A stretch of 64,000 nucleotides of DNA from Pycnococcus provasolii (Eukaryota > Chlorophyta > Pseudoscourfieldiophyceae > Pseudoscourfieldiales): NCBI GenBank assembly GCA_049487715.1, contig CP150575.1:434001-498000 (forward strand). Direction: 5' to 3'. Shown here piece after piece: positions 46,540 to 55,003 of this stretch (position 1 is the first letter of the stretch; each line of letters starts with the position of its first letter). A program made the translations under genes and the position numbers. A model generated the notes under the pieces. The model did not search any database, was not told the origin of the DNA, and saw only the letters and a list, made by a program, of their open reading frames with translations.

Positions 46540-47186
46540 CGCGTGCACACTTCCTCCTTGAACAACTCAATCAAGGAAGGAAGCAAGGAAGGACTCAAGG
46601 ATCAGTTTTAATGTTGATGTTGTGTGACTGAAAAAAAAAAGAATAAAGTCAAAAACGAAAAATCAACCGTGCACTCAATCAGGCGGCAGGAATAGGCCTC
46701 TAAGAGGACTTACCCGTACAGCATTCCGCCATGAATAGGAATGGAAGGAATCACACACAGGTTCAGGTTAGGGAAAAAGTGACATCACGCACGCACGGGG
46801 ATGTCCAGAGAGAGAGTCATCCCCGACCCCGAGGCTGCTGGGTTCGGGTTCGGGTTTGGGTTAGGGTTTGGGTTTGGGTTAGCACAAAGCAGGCCTTTTT
46901 CGTACCGATTTTTCGTCTCCCTCCCTTGAACCGAGAACAGAACTTACGCGCGCACACAGCACGTTTTCACGTGTCACACTTCCCTTCTCGAGGAATCTGC
47001 CGAGGCCACCACGGATGATGGCTTAGTGGTGGTACAAGTAAGTATATAGAGGTGAAGAAGTTGACGATGATACAGCAACATTTTGACAAATTTTTGATAT
47101 TCGTTACACAACAACTCAGTAACTCGTTTGGTTTGATTTAAACGCACATCATGAAAAAGAAATCTCGTGCAACAGCAGCAACACTA
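46540..47186. other. Intergenic region with TTAGGG/TTCGGG/TTTGGG hexamer block
   Basis: No gene seen. At 46841-46882 there is a run of GGGTT-x hexamers (GGGTTC, GGGTTT and GGGTTA mixed), about 300 bp upstream of the Thr-rich gene. It looks like a diverged interstitial telomere block. Confidence 0.45.
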
Positions 47187-48875
47187 CTACCCTGCTGATC
47201 GGTCGTCGGCGTGCTGACGATGATTGAACGATGAAAACGTAGAGGAGGAGGGTGGTGGCAGCGGCGGCTTGTGATGCTTTCCGATTCTGCTAAGGTATCG
47301 TACGGAGTCTTTTGGCGTTGTTATTGTTGTGCCGCCGCCACTGTCTTCGTCGTCGTCGAACAGGGAACGACGGCATGCACCTTCCACCTGAAGAACGCGA
47401 AGCGGTCTAGTCTTCGCGAGGTGTGGAGGACACGAAAGCGAAGTCACAGCCCTATCATCACTGTGCGTGTTTTCCATAATCTTCGTGTCATTTTCCTTAT
47501 TATCGAAAGGTCCTCGAAGGAGAAGGTCCTCGAGGGATCTTATTATCGAAAAGAGGTCCTGGTGGTTGCTGGAATGATGAGGAGGAGGACTCGGAAAAAG
47601 TGGAGGAGTTGCCGCTGTTGTGGTCGTTATTGTTGTCGCCGAATCGTTGTCATCATCGGTCATGTTCGCGTACTGGTCTCGTAGTGCCCTCAGGACGTCC
47701 ACAGCGCTCACCAAGCCGCACCCTTCGTCGATGCTGGTTTCGTATGCGCTGCTGTTGTTGTGATCGGTGGTGAAAGACAGCGGAGAAGGTGAACGCGTGC
47801 AGCATGCCGCCGCCTCGTCAGTAGTTTCCTCCTTGTCGTCGTCGTCGTCGTCAGGCGCTAAGTTGAGTGCGCGAATCAAGCCCGGCGTGATCTGCACGAG
47901 ATTGTGTTGCTGCTGTGGCACCACCACCGCATCGTCGCCGTCGTTGCTGTCCACGTCGTCGTCATCCACGAGATCGAGCGCGCGAATCAAACCTGGCGTG
48001 ATTGATACCAACTTATCACTGCTCCTTTGCGCATCGTGATCACCATCGTCGTCGTCGTCGAACAGGGAACGACGGCATGCACTTTTCACCTGAAGAACGC
48101 GAAGCGGTCTAGTCTTCGCGAGGTGTGGAGGACACGAAAGCGAAGTCACAGCCCTATTATTGTGCATGTTTTCCATCATCTTCGTGTCATTTTCCTTATT
48201 ATCGAAAAGAAGGTCCTCGCTCTGGTTGCTGCAATGATGAGGAGGAGGACTCGGAAAAAGTGGAGGAGTTGCCGCTGTTGTGGTCGTTATTGTCGTCGCC
48301 GAATCGTTGTCATCATCGGTCATGTTCGCGTACTGGTCTCGTAGTGCCCTCAGGACGTCCACAGCGCTCACCAAGCCGCACCCTTCGTCGATGCTGGTTT
48401 CGTATGCGCTGCTGTTGTTGTGATCGGTGGTGAAAGACAGCGGAGAAGGTGAACGCGTGCAGCATGCCGCTGCCTCGTCAGTAGTTTCCTCCTTGTCGTC
48501 GTCGTCGTCAGGCGCTAAGTTGAGGAGAGAGAGCTCGCGAATCAAGCCCGGCGTGATCTGCACGATATCGTGTTGCTGCTTTGGCACCACCACCGCATCG
48601 TCGCCGTCGTTGCTGTCCACGTCGTCGTCATCCACGAGATCGAGCGCGCGAATCAAACCTGGCGTGATTGATACCAACTTATCACTGCTCCTTTGCGCAT
48701 CGTGATCACCATCGTCGTCGACGTCGTCCTCATCGCTTTCAACAAGGTTCATCGCGTTAAGAATTCCCGGCGAAAGCTGGTTATGTGTATTTGCTGTCGT
48801 ACTGTCTCGATAGCGAACCACATTCCACGTGTAAGGAGCAATGCTGGTGTTGCTGTGCCATTCCATTGGCATCAT
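47187..48875 (-). CDS. Acidic repeat protein with CDK-site, RxLF and KEN motifs
   Basis: 562 aa from the double ATG at 48875. The protein consists largely of two ~220-residue copies of one unit. Each unit has an acidic stretch, ITPGLIRALDLVDDD and a second ITPGLIR-like motif, a TRSPSPLSF segment, a helical part (AVDVLRALRDQYANM), Thr/Pro-rich text, a KEN box (DNKENDTK) and ACRRSLFDDD. A further LSPGILNAMNL opens the protein. [S/T]P sites, RxLF cyclin-docking sites and KEN boxes are standard marks of CDK substrates that APC/C degrades; that role is inference. No folded domain was recognised. Confidence 0.6.
   Translation of the reverse strand: MMPMEWHSNTSIAPYTWNVVRYRDSTTANTHNQLSPGILNAMNLVESDEDDVDDDGDHDAQRSSDKLVSITPGLIRALDLVDDDDVDSNDGDDAVVVPKQQHDIVQITPGLIRELSLLNLAPDDDDDKEETTDEAAACCTRSPSPLSFTTDHNNSSAYETSIDEGCGLVSAVDVLRALRDQYANMTDDDNDSATTITTTTAATPPLFPSPPPHHCSNQSEDLLFDNKENDTKMMENMHNNRAVTSLSCPPHLAKTRPLRVLQVKSACRRSLFDDDDDGDHDAQRSSDKLVSITPGLIRALDLVDDDDVDSNDGDDAVVVPQQQHNLVQITPGLIRALNLAPDDDDDDKEETTDEAAACCTRSPSPLSFTTDHNNSSAYETSIDEGCGLVSAVDVLRALRDQYANMTDDDNDSATTITTTTAATPPLFPSPPPHHSSNHQDLFSIIRSLEDLLLRGPFDNKENDTKIMENTHSDDRAVTSLSCPPHLAKTRPLRVLQVEGACRRSLFDDDEDSGGGTTITTPKDSVRYLSRIGKHHKPPLPPPSSSTFSSFNHRQHADDRSAG
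47345..48720 (-). repeat. Tandem ~670-700-bp duplication within one coding region
   Basis: The halves 47345-48047 and 48048-48720 are nearly identical. The offset is 702 nt at the 3' coding side and 666 nt elsewhere, because of a 36-nt indel that preserves the frame. The copies differ at scattered sites, so they are older than the AP2 repeat. Confidence 0.9.
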
Positions 48876-49221
48876 CGTCACCGCCACCACGGCACTGCCT
48901 GGTGCCAAACGAACGAATGTGTGTACTAGTAAGTAGTAACGTGAACAGTGAAACCCAAATGACCGCGCGGACGACGACGACCACGTGCCACTGATCGACG
49001 ACGACGGACAGGTAGGTTGTTGACTTCTTGGAATTCAAAAGTCGTGTTTTTTCGTCGGGGGCTGTCACGGGGGCAAGAATAGAAAGAAAAAAGTCAAAAG
49101 TGTCGAAGAGGAAGTGAGATAGATCCCAACGGCTAGTTTTTCCTTCTTTCGATTCGGGGTTTGCTTTTTTCAGATCCCCCTCGAATCCTGAAAAATCAGC
49201 CATTTATGTAACATGATAATT
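48876..49221. promoter_or_regulatory. Divergent intergenic region
   Basis: 346 bp between the duplicated acidic protein and the next gene. It contains no telobox and no clear repeat. Presumed promoters of both. Confidence 0.35.
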
Positions 49222-50350
49222 ATGGCGTCTCGGTCAGCTTCCGTGACTCAACCAGCAGTGCGCGTACGCGCAGCAGCACCGATGCGCCGCGCACTCGTGC
49301 CAGTGGGCTCCTCCTCCTCCTCCTCGCCGAAGCGTGAATCCATACATCATCACGAGAAGCATCATGATGAAGAGGATGAAGAAGAACAACAGGCGTCGTC
49401 CGATTTCAAGTGTCGCAGCGCGTCGCTCACCCTGCTCCGAGGACCTCTGCTCATGTCGTTGTCAGATCGATCTAAATGCGCGACTCGACGAGATTAAGAG
49501 TGGAGGCAATAACACGATGCTGCCAGGAGAAGAAGAAGAGAGCGAGGATATCTATACAATGTACGTATTCGCGCGATTCCTGGGCCTTATGGAGACGTTG
49601 AAACAAACGATGCCACTGGAACGCGAATTCTTCACAACGTCTCATGACAACCGCACTTCGATGCGCCTGCTGAGTCTCTTCGAGAAAATTGGATTAGTCC
49701 TTGCATCTGTTGAAATCAAACCAGACGAAGAAACAACAATTGTTGACGCGACAGCAGAAGAGGAACTAAACGAAAGCACAGAGCGCATCACACGAACACC
49801 AACACCTCCTCATCCTCCACCACATTCGGCTACAGTTGCTGAAGCTGTGGAGGCTGCTTGGGAAAAGGGCAGCAGCACAGAGGTGCAGGCCCATTTGCAC
49901 GATGTGTTTGAACACCCTCCTAGTGCTGGCGGCGACGATAGCAACAGAATAATAGGCTCTTCCGTTTCTGCCAACGTGACGACACACAATCTTCATGAAG
50001 AGGCGATCACCGCCACCACACTGCTTCGCATTGATTACACAACGCAACACTTCATCGGCGCCTCGATGCGCGTCCTGTTTGACAAAGATGTTCACGCAAC
50101 AGCGATTGTTCACCAGCCTGGTTTGCGTGACTTTTTGGGTGACCCTGACAACTGTGAATGGCTTCGGGATCTTTGTTGTGATGTACGAACGCTCGTGGAG
50201 TCGTGTCATGATGCTGCCGATGATGATGGACGGAATTGGGGTCGCGTTCTCGCATTCCAAAAGTTGATTGTGCAAGTCATCGACCTCCTTGATCCTCAAT
50301 GCGTCGTCATTTCAAAATCACGGCAAAGCGTAAACCTCTTCTCTAGCTAG
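49222..50350 (+). CDS. Conserved-looking protein of unknown function; 5' structure uncertain
   Basis: The main frame (open from 49334, first ATG 49364) runs to 50350 and contains EDIYTMYVFARFLGLMETLK, LLSLFEKIGLVLAS, AITATTLLRIDYTTQHFIG and WGRVLAFQKLIVQVIDLLDP: helical, hydrophobic-patterned text that looks like a real folded protein. A different frame starting at 49213/49222 (MASRSASVTQPAVRVRA) has a Ser/Arg-rich, transit-peptide-like composition. The two could be joined by a short intron from GT at 49410 to AG near 49498 (length about 90 nt, as in neighbours), but I cannot prove it. No domain family was recognised. Confidence 0.45.
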
Positions 50351-50368
50351 TTACAGCAATCAATGATG

Positions 50369-51934
50369 TTACGCTTCTTCTTCTTTATCCAAACTAGCAG
50401 CAGCAGCATCCGCTGTTGTAAGGGCCAACACCGCATCCGCCGCGCGATCGATCGTCGTCCGTCCATTGGAGTCCTCGGCAATGCGAGCGGAAACTTCCTG
50501 TGCGCGCGTTCGGTAGATCGAGTCAAGTTCGAGCACCGCGCGAACACTCGAGGCGGCAACGTCCGCGTCTTTCACAAACGCCTTGGCGGATGGACGCACG
50601 CCGCATTTCAGATGTTCCGCAACGGCCCACGCGTTGTCAAACTGATCAAATGCATTTGCCAAAACCACGCTTGGAACGCCGCAGCGCAATGCCTGTGCAA
50701 CCGTGCCAATACCACCGTGGTGCACAAGTGCCGCATGCTTTGCATGCGCAAGTACACCGCTCAGCGGCGCGTAGGAAGCGTGCAGAGCCTCTCCACGTGC
50801 GTGCATAGCCTCGTACCGATTCGTCGCCAGCACGGCATCCTTGTGCGGCGTAAGAAGCAGAACGCGCACCGGGATCGTCGTCGTTTGGGTTCCCGGACGT
50901 GAAGAAGAAGCCGCCTCCTGCGCAGCGCCTAGCGCCGCGTCGAAGAAAGCCGTCGTGCACAGCAGTGGATTGGTCGTTCCAGGCGTGACTACAAGCAGCG
51001 GCGCCTTGTCGTCAACGCACGTCTTCACGAACGATGCAACCTCCTCACTTCCCAGATCATCGTCGTCGTTCTTTTCGTCAAACAAAGGAAAACCACCGCA
51101 GTTGACGAGCTGCGTAGGCCAGTCTGGTTGCTGTGGATAATACCAACTTGGCCAAAGCGCTAAAATGCGCATTGGTGAGTGAAACCAGCGATCGAGAATT
51201 CGCCGTGGTGGTGGTGGGATTGGTCGTGTGGTGTTGTTGGCGTCGGTGCAAGTGACCGTAATCGTAACGCTGCTGCTGCTGCCCTCCCGCTCCTGCTCCT
51301 CCTCCTGCTGAGTACTACTGCTCGGCACATTGTCCACCGCGACGAGGTCGTCGTACATCGAACGCAATCCAAGCTCTCCTGGCACGACAAGCGAGTCAAT
51401 CAGCAGATCGATGACATAGTAGCCCATTTCCTTGATCCAAGCAGGTGTCCAGCTTCCTCCCGAAACGAGTGGCCATCCGTAGCACTGCGCCCGACTTCGC
51501 ATCAGCCACGGCGCAAGAGCGACCGTGGCGTATGGCAAGCCCGTGGCATCGTGCAGCAGCCTTGCGGCGAAGTTGAGCGGGTGCGCGACGATGACGGTGC
51601 TTCCCGACGTGGCGATGCGTGCCTGCATGAGCGCGTACAGGGGTCGCGCCGTCAGCAGCCACCTGCGTGCGATCGCCTTTGGTCCCTTCACCGCACCCTC
51701 CCATTTGCCAGGAGACCACTTGTCGTCGACATCCGGCTCCTGCACGACGATCACTTCGTGCAGCATCGTCGCATCTTGACGCGCCGCGAGTCGATCGGCA
51801 TGTTTGCTGGATACGAAGAAGTGCACGCGCGTGTTTGGTTTGCGCGCGAGTGCGATGGCGAGCGCGTACATGGGCTGGACGTCGCCGTGGGATCCGTACG
51901 CGGCGGCGACGAGCACCGTGGTTGGGGACGCCAT
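50369..51934 (-). CDS. UDP-dependent glycosyltransferase, GT1 family (sterol-glucosyltransferase-like)
   Basis: 521 aa from MASPTTVLV. GT-B fold. The N-terminal half begins VLVAAAYGSHGDVQPMYALA, the acceptor-side signature of the sterol/lipid branch. The C-terminal half carries the nucleotide-sugar motif HHGGIGTVAQALRCGVPSV followed by DQFDNAW (~405-440), which binds UDP-sugar. An Arg/Ser-rich insertion (~205-240) separates the halves. There is no membrane span. A substrate of sterol or other lipophilic type is inferred. Confidence 0.82.
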   Translation of the reverse strand: MASPTTVLVAAAYGSHGDVQPMYALAIALARKPNTRVHFFVSSKHADRLAARQDATMLHEVIVVQEPDVDDKWSPGKWEGAVKGPKAIARRWLLTARPLYALMQARIATSGSTVIVAHPLNFAARLLHDATGLPYATVALAPWLMRSRAQCYGWPLVSGGSWTPAWIKEMGYYVIDLLIDSLVVPGELGLRSMYDDLVAVDNVPSSSTQQEEEQEREGSSSSVTITVTCTDANNTTRPIPPPPRRILDRWFHSPMRILALWPSWYYPQQPDWPTQLVNCGGFPLFDEKNDDDDLGSEEVASFVKTCVDDKAPLLVVTPGTTNPLLCTTAFFDAALGAAQEAASSSRPGTQTTTIPVRVLLLTPHKDAVLATNRYEAMHARGEALHASYAPLSGVLAHAKHAALVHHGGIGTVAQALRCGVPSVVLANAFDQFDNAWAVAEHLKCGVRPSAKAFVKDADVAASSVRAVLELDSIYRTRAQEVSARIAEDSNGRTTIDRAADAVLALTTADAAAASLDKEEEA

Positions 51935-52172
51935 GGATCTGAACAAGTCTCGAGAAGAATGAACGCCCTTTATGTGCGTTACCGAACTAGAGTCTAGATT
52001 GGGGGATTGACCTGTCCACCTCTAACTCTCTAAGGCTCTAAATTACATGCCCGAGGGCCCAGACTGCCCGGTCTAAAAAGCCTTTAGTGTGGGAATACGC
52101 CCCCCACACATTGACAACTACTTCGTGGCATCACGCCTTTACGACCGCCAATCGTCACAAGTTTTCATTATT

Positions 52173-53300
52173 ATGTCGTCGAATATGAGCGCCGGCGGCG
52201 GCGGTGGCACTACTTCCAATAACAACAGTGACAGTAAAAAAGGCGGCATGCGTCGTCCGGCGTCCGTGCCGAAGCTGCGCAGCGTGGCGCTGTGCCTCAA
52301 CGGAGCCACGACGACGACGGATTCTCACGGAGGAGACGACGACGATGCTGCTGGGGCGACGCCCGTGAATGTTACGCCCTTCTACGAACTCGCGTCCGCG
52401 CCAGGACAGGCGCAGGTGATCGTCGACCAAGTTGCGGACTATTTCGCGTCAGGGAAACTCAACCACCTGCTGAAGCCGAATGTCGTCGCGCTCGACGTTG
52501 GCGCGAACATCGGAAGCTTCGCGCTCGAGCTGATGCGACGCACCGGAGGGCACGCGCAGGCGATTTACTGCTTCGAGCCTGTCGATCGCACGCGACACGC
52601 GCTGATGGAAAATGTCAAGCGCACGCTTGATCCCGCGACTCCGCTGCGTGCTGCCGGCACGATCGTTCGCGTGCAGGACTACGGACTCGGACGCGAGACT
52701 GGCACAATCACGTTCGACGTACGACCGCACGCACCGGCGTGCAGCGGCGCGGAGGGACTCGCCGCTTCGGCGATGAACAGGGATGCGCAGGTAGCACGAA
52801 TTGTCGACAAAATGCAGGATCCGGAGAACGACGACATGTGGGCGAAAGGGAAGCCGCGCTTGGCGTCAGCCGTGCGAGCTCTCGTTCCCACGTTCATGCT
52901 GAAGGCTGGCGTTGGGCTCTGGGTCGATTACTACAACAAGGTGGAGAAGGAGGAGGTGAAGCTCGACACGATTGCCAACTTCATGCAGCGCGAACATCTA
53001 GATCACGTCGACCTGCTGAAGGTGGATGTGGAAGGTGCCGAGGAGGATGTGCTCATGGGCATGGCTGACGGCCTGGATTTGGAGAGTCAAGGTGGGATCG
53101 CGGAGCTCAAAGAACGCTGGAGCCGTGTTGGTGCTATTGTGATGGAGCTGCACGACGTGGACGGACGTCTCCATCGCGTGCGCCATCTCTTGGAAAGCGT
53201 GGGCGGATTTCGCGTCGACCTTGAGCAGGAGGAGGTGTTCAAGGGTGGCGATGCGCAAGGAGTGGACGTGTGGAATGTGCTCGCGACACGTGATGATTAG
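52173..53300 (+). CDS. FkbM-family methyltransferase
   Basis: 375 aa from the ATG at 52173. FkbM proteins are SAM-dependent O-methyltransferases. After a Ser/Gly/acidic start (~75 residues), motif I is VVALDVGANIGSFALELM (~104). It is followed by AIYCFEPVDRTRHALMENV (acidic strand-2 end) and the family's late motif VDLLKVDVEGAEEDVLMGM (~280), then GAIVMELHD. The middle has a longer insertion (PENDDMWAKGKPRLASAV) than bacterial members. The substrate is unknown. The last ~35 residues follow an EEVFKGG turn. Confidence 0.82.
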   Translation: MSSNMSAGGGGGTTSNNNSDSKKGGMRRPASVPKLRSVALCLNGATTTTDSHGGDDDDAAGATPVNVTPFYELASAPGQAQVIVDQVADYFASGKLNHLLKPNVVALDVGANIGSFALELMRRTGGHAQAIYCFEPVDRTRHALMENVKRTLDPATPLRAAGTIVRVQDYGLGRETGTITFDVRPHAPACSGAEGLAASAMNRDAQVARIVDKMQDPENDDMWAKGKPRLASAVRALVPTFMLKAGVGLWVDYYNKVEKEEVKLDTIANFMQREHLDHVDLLKVDVEGAEEDVLMGMADGLDLESQGGIAELKERWSRVGAIVMELHDVDGRLHRVRHLLESVGGFRVDLEQEEVFKGGDAQGVDVWNVLATRDD

Positions 53301-53343
53301 GAAGAAGAAGGTGATTGATTGATTGAGTGGGACGTTGTAGTCA

Positions 53344-53377
<34 letters not shown>

Positions 53378-53438
53378 CGTTGTTAAAGTTTTGTTAACCC
53401 ATCGTACTCGTCTTGTCAACTCTGTCCATCCTCCTATG
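53301..53438. other. Short intergenic stretch with (GAT)n
   Basis: It holds a GATGAT run at about 53347-53376 between the FkbM gene and the interrupted zinc-finger frame. No gene seen. Confidence 0.5.
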
Positions 53439-53629
53439 TTACACTATGTAAGCCATCACGAGTGCTTGCAGTGCGTGTCCTCGACTCGCCGTGGTACGGA
53501 GGTACTCCGTCCACGACGACTGATTTGACGTGTACGTTTCGCGTGCACTTTCGACTGAGCCATGTTCCGAGATGATCGTCTTCCTGACGATAGCCGCAAG
53601 CAAGAGATCGGATCGCGCACGCTGCTTGT

Positions 53630-53859
53630 TGTGACGGCGGTCTAACGACTGACGTTCCGTCTTAACGTCTTAAGTAGTGGACAAGTAGGTGTAATTACGA
53701 TAATAATAGTTACTAAGGAACTTAAGGTAAAGGGGGAGGAAGTCCCCTCGGGGGAGTCGACTCCACGTCACCTGGCCTCCACGTCAGGGGATCTAAGGGA
53801 AGATATTCCCTTAGACCCTCAAAGGTGTATCCCTATTCGGGCATTGCGTGTTCCTCACA
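53630..53859. repeat. Left LTR of the TRIM-like element
   Basis: Contains an internal hairpin, TCTAAGGGAA-GATA-TTCCCTTAGA (53792-53815), and several ACGTC motifs (CTTAACGTCTTAAG, CCACGTCACC). Confidence 0.93.
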
Positions 53860-54062
53860 CACCACCCCGCAATGTCTGAGTAGTGCCTTAGATAAGAGAC
53901 ACCCTCCAAAAAGAACTGAGTATGCGGAAGCCAACCAGATGTGCAAAAAGAAAACCACCATGAGTGGAAAGAAAAACAGCTGATGAGCTCGTCCAAAAAG
54001 TGCGGGTAGCCTAGCGCCGTGGGCGCTTGCAAGATCTACAGTCTTTAGACCTCACGGATCCG

Positions 54063-54292
54063 TGTGACGGCGGTCTAACGACTGACGTTCCGTCTTAACG
54101 TCTTAAGTAGTGGACAAGTAGGTGTAATTACGATAATAATAGTTACTAAGGAACTTAAGGTAAAGGGGGAGGAAGTCCCCTCGGGGGAGTCGACTCCACG
54201 TCACCTGGCCTCCACGTCAGGGGATCTAAGGGAAGATATTCCCTTAGACCCTCAAAGGTGTATCCCTATTCGGGCATTGCGTGTTCCTCACA
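54063..54292. repeat. Right LTR of the TRIM-like element
   Basis: It is identical to the left LTR over all 230 bp by direct reading. It begins and ends with the same 5-bp terminal inverted repeat and carries the same internal hairpin. Confidence 0.93.
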
Positions 54293-54757
54293 CTTGTGCT
54301 TCTCCCATTCTAGGCGCACTACGGGTGCATCAAGATGACCATCGACGATGTAATCAAGCATCAAAGACTTGATGTTGCAAAGATTGCCAATCCAATACGG
54401 ACTTTTTTGCAGTTTGGCCACCTCGTCAATTCGGGAATCCCGTTTCATGCGAGAGCGCTCAGCGACGAATGCAATCCGGTACGTGTCGTAATTTGCAGTA
54501 TGACGAGCACCAAGTTCATGTTCATGGCATTGGCCACGTATGTACATGCTCCCTGTGTCACAGAGAGTGCAACGCCACTCGCTGTCGCGAAAGTAGCCAT
54601 GGCGTGTAGCCACTGAAAGTTCTTCGCCAAAATGGCCAAGGCGCACTTTGTCTTGTCGCGCATGTTCACGACCCAATCGTTCTGGGTAAGACCCACCTCG
54701 GATATTCATCGTCGCAGACACCTTGAAGGCAGTGACGCAGCGCAGCGCGTCGATCAA

Positions 54758-55003
54758 GTCGGTATGTAAGAATAGCGTTAAGACTGGACGGTACGTGAAG
54801 TGAGTGACGGAAGACGCGGATCCTCAAGTAGAGAGAGAGAGGAAACGAGGAGGGCAAAATGAAAGGTTTAGGGGTTTGACGAGAAATCGAGACCTAAATT
54901 CATTCTAATCCAAACCCCAAAACCGTCCCTTCCTCGCCTTGGAAAACGTGAAAAAATTCTTTCTTCTGTGACACCCCTTCAGTCAGGAACTGAAGTGATT
55001 CCA
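54758..55003. promoter_or_regulatory. Spacer between interrupted zinc-finger frame and TauE/SafE gene
   Basis: 246 bp between divergent frames. It is AT-rich near 54930-54960. No gene seen. Confidence 0.35.

Larger units (their letters stand above)
53625..54297. mobile_element. TRIM-like LTR element with 5-bp target duplication
   Basis: The direct repeats 53630-53859 and 54063-54292 are identical 230-bp LTRs with ends TGTGA...TCACA. The 5-bp flanks are identical (CTTGT at 53625-53629 and 54293-54297). The 203-bp interior has no transposase, gag or pol, so it is a terminal-repeat retrotransposon in miniature that depends on proteins from elsewhere. Neither a primer-binding site (TGG start) nor a clear purine tract was found. 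A GCGGGGTGG next to the 5' LTR could be a polypurine-like tract if the element reads on the minus strand. Confidence 0.93.
53439..54757 (-). pseudogene. U1-type zinc-finger reading frame split by an LTR element
   Basis: Minus-strand codons from 54757 (possible start ATG) run 155 codons to 54293, where the 3' LTR begins, and now stop inside the LTR. Reading on from 53624, i.e. with the element and one target copy removed, the same frame continues for 61 more codons to a TAA at 53441-53439. The intact frame would be about 216 aa. Visible is WRCTLC and, 13 residues on, HELGARH: a C-x2-C-x13-H-x5-H U1-like zinc finger, typical of RNA- or dsRNA-binding and splicing-related proteins. Whether the gene was functional before the insertion is unknown. 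Confidence 0.65.

Noticed and set aside
53347-53376. GAT-run as coding Asp or Met repeat
   Set aside because: It lies between genes, with no supporting frame; treated as a microsatellite.
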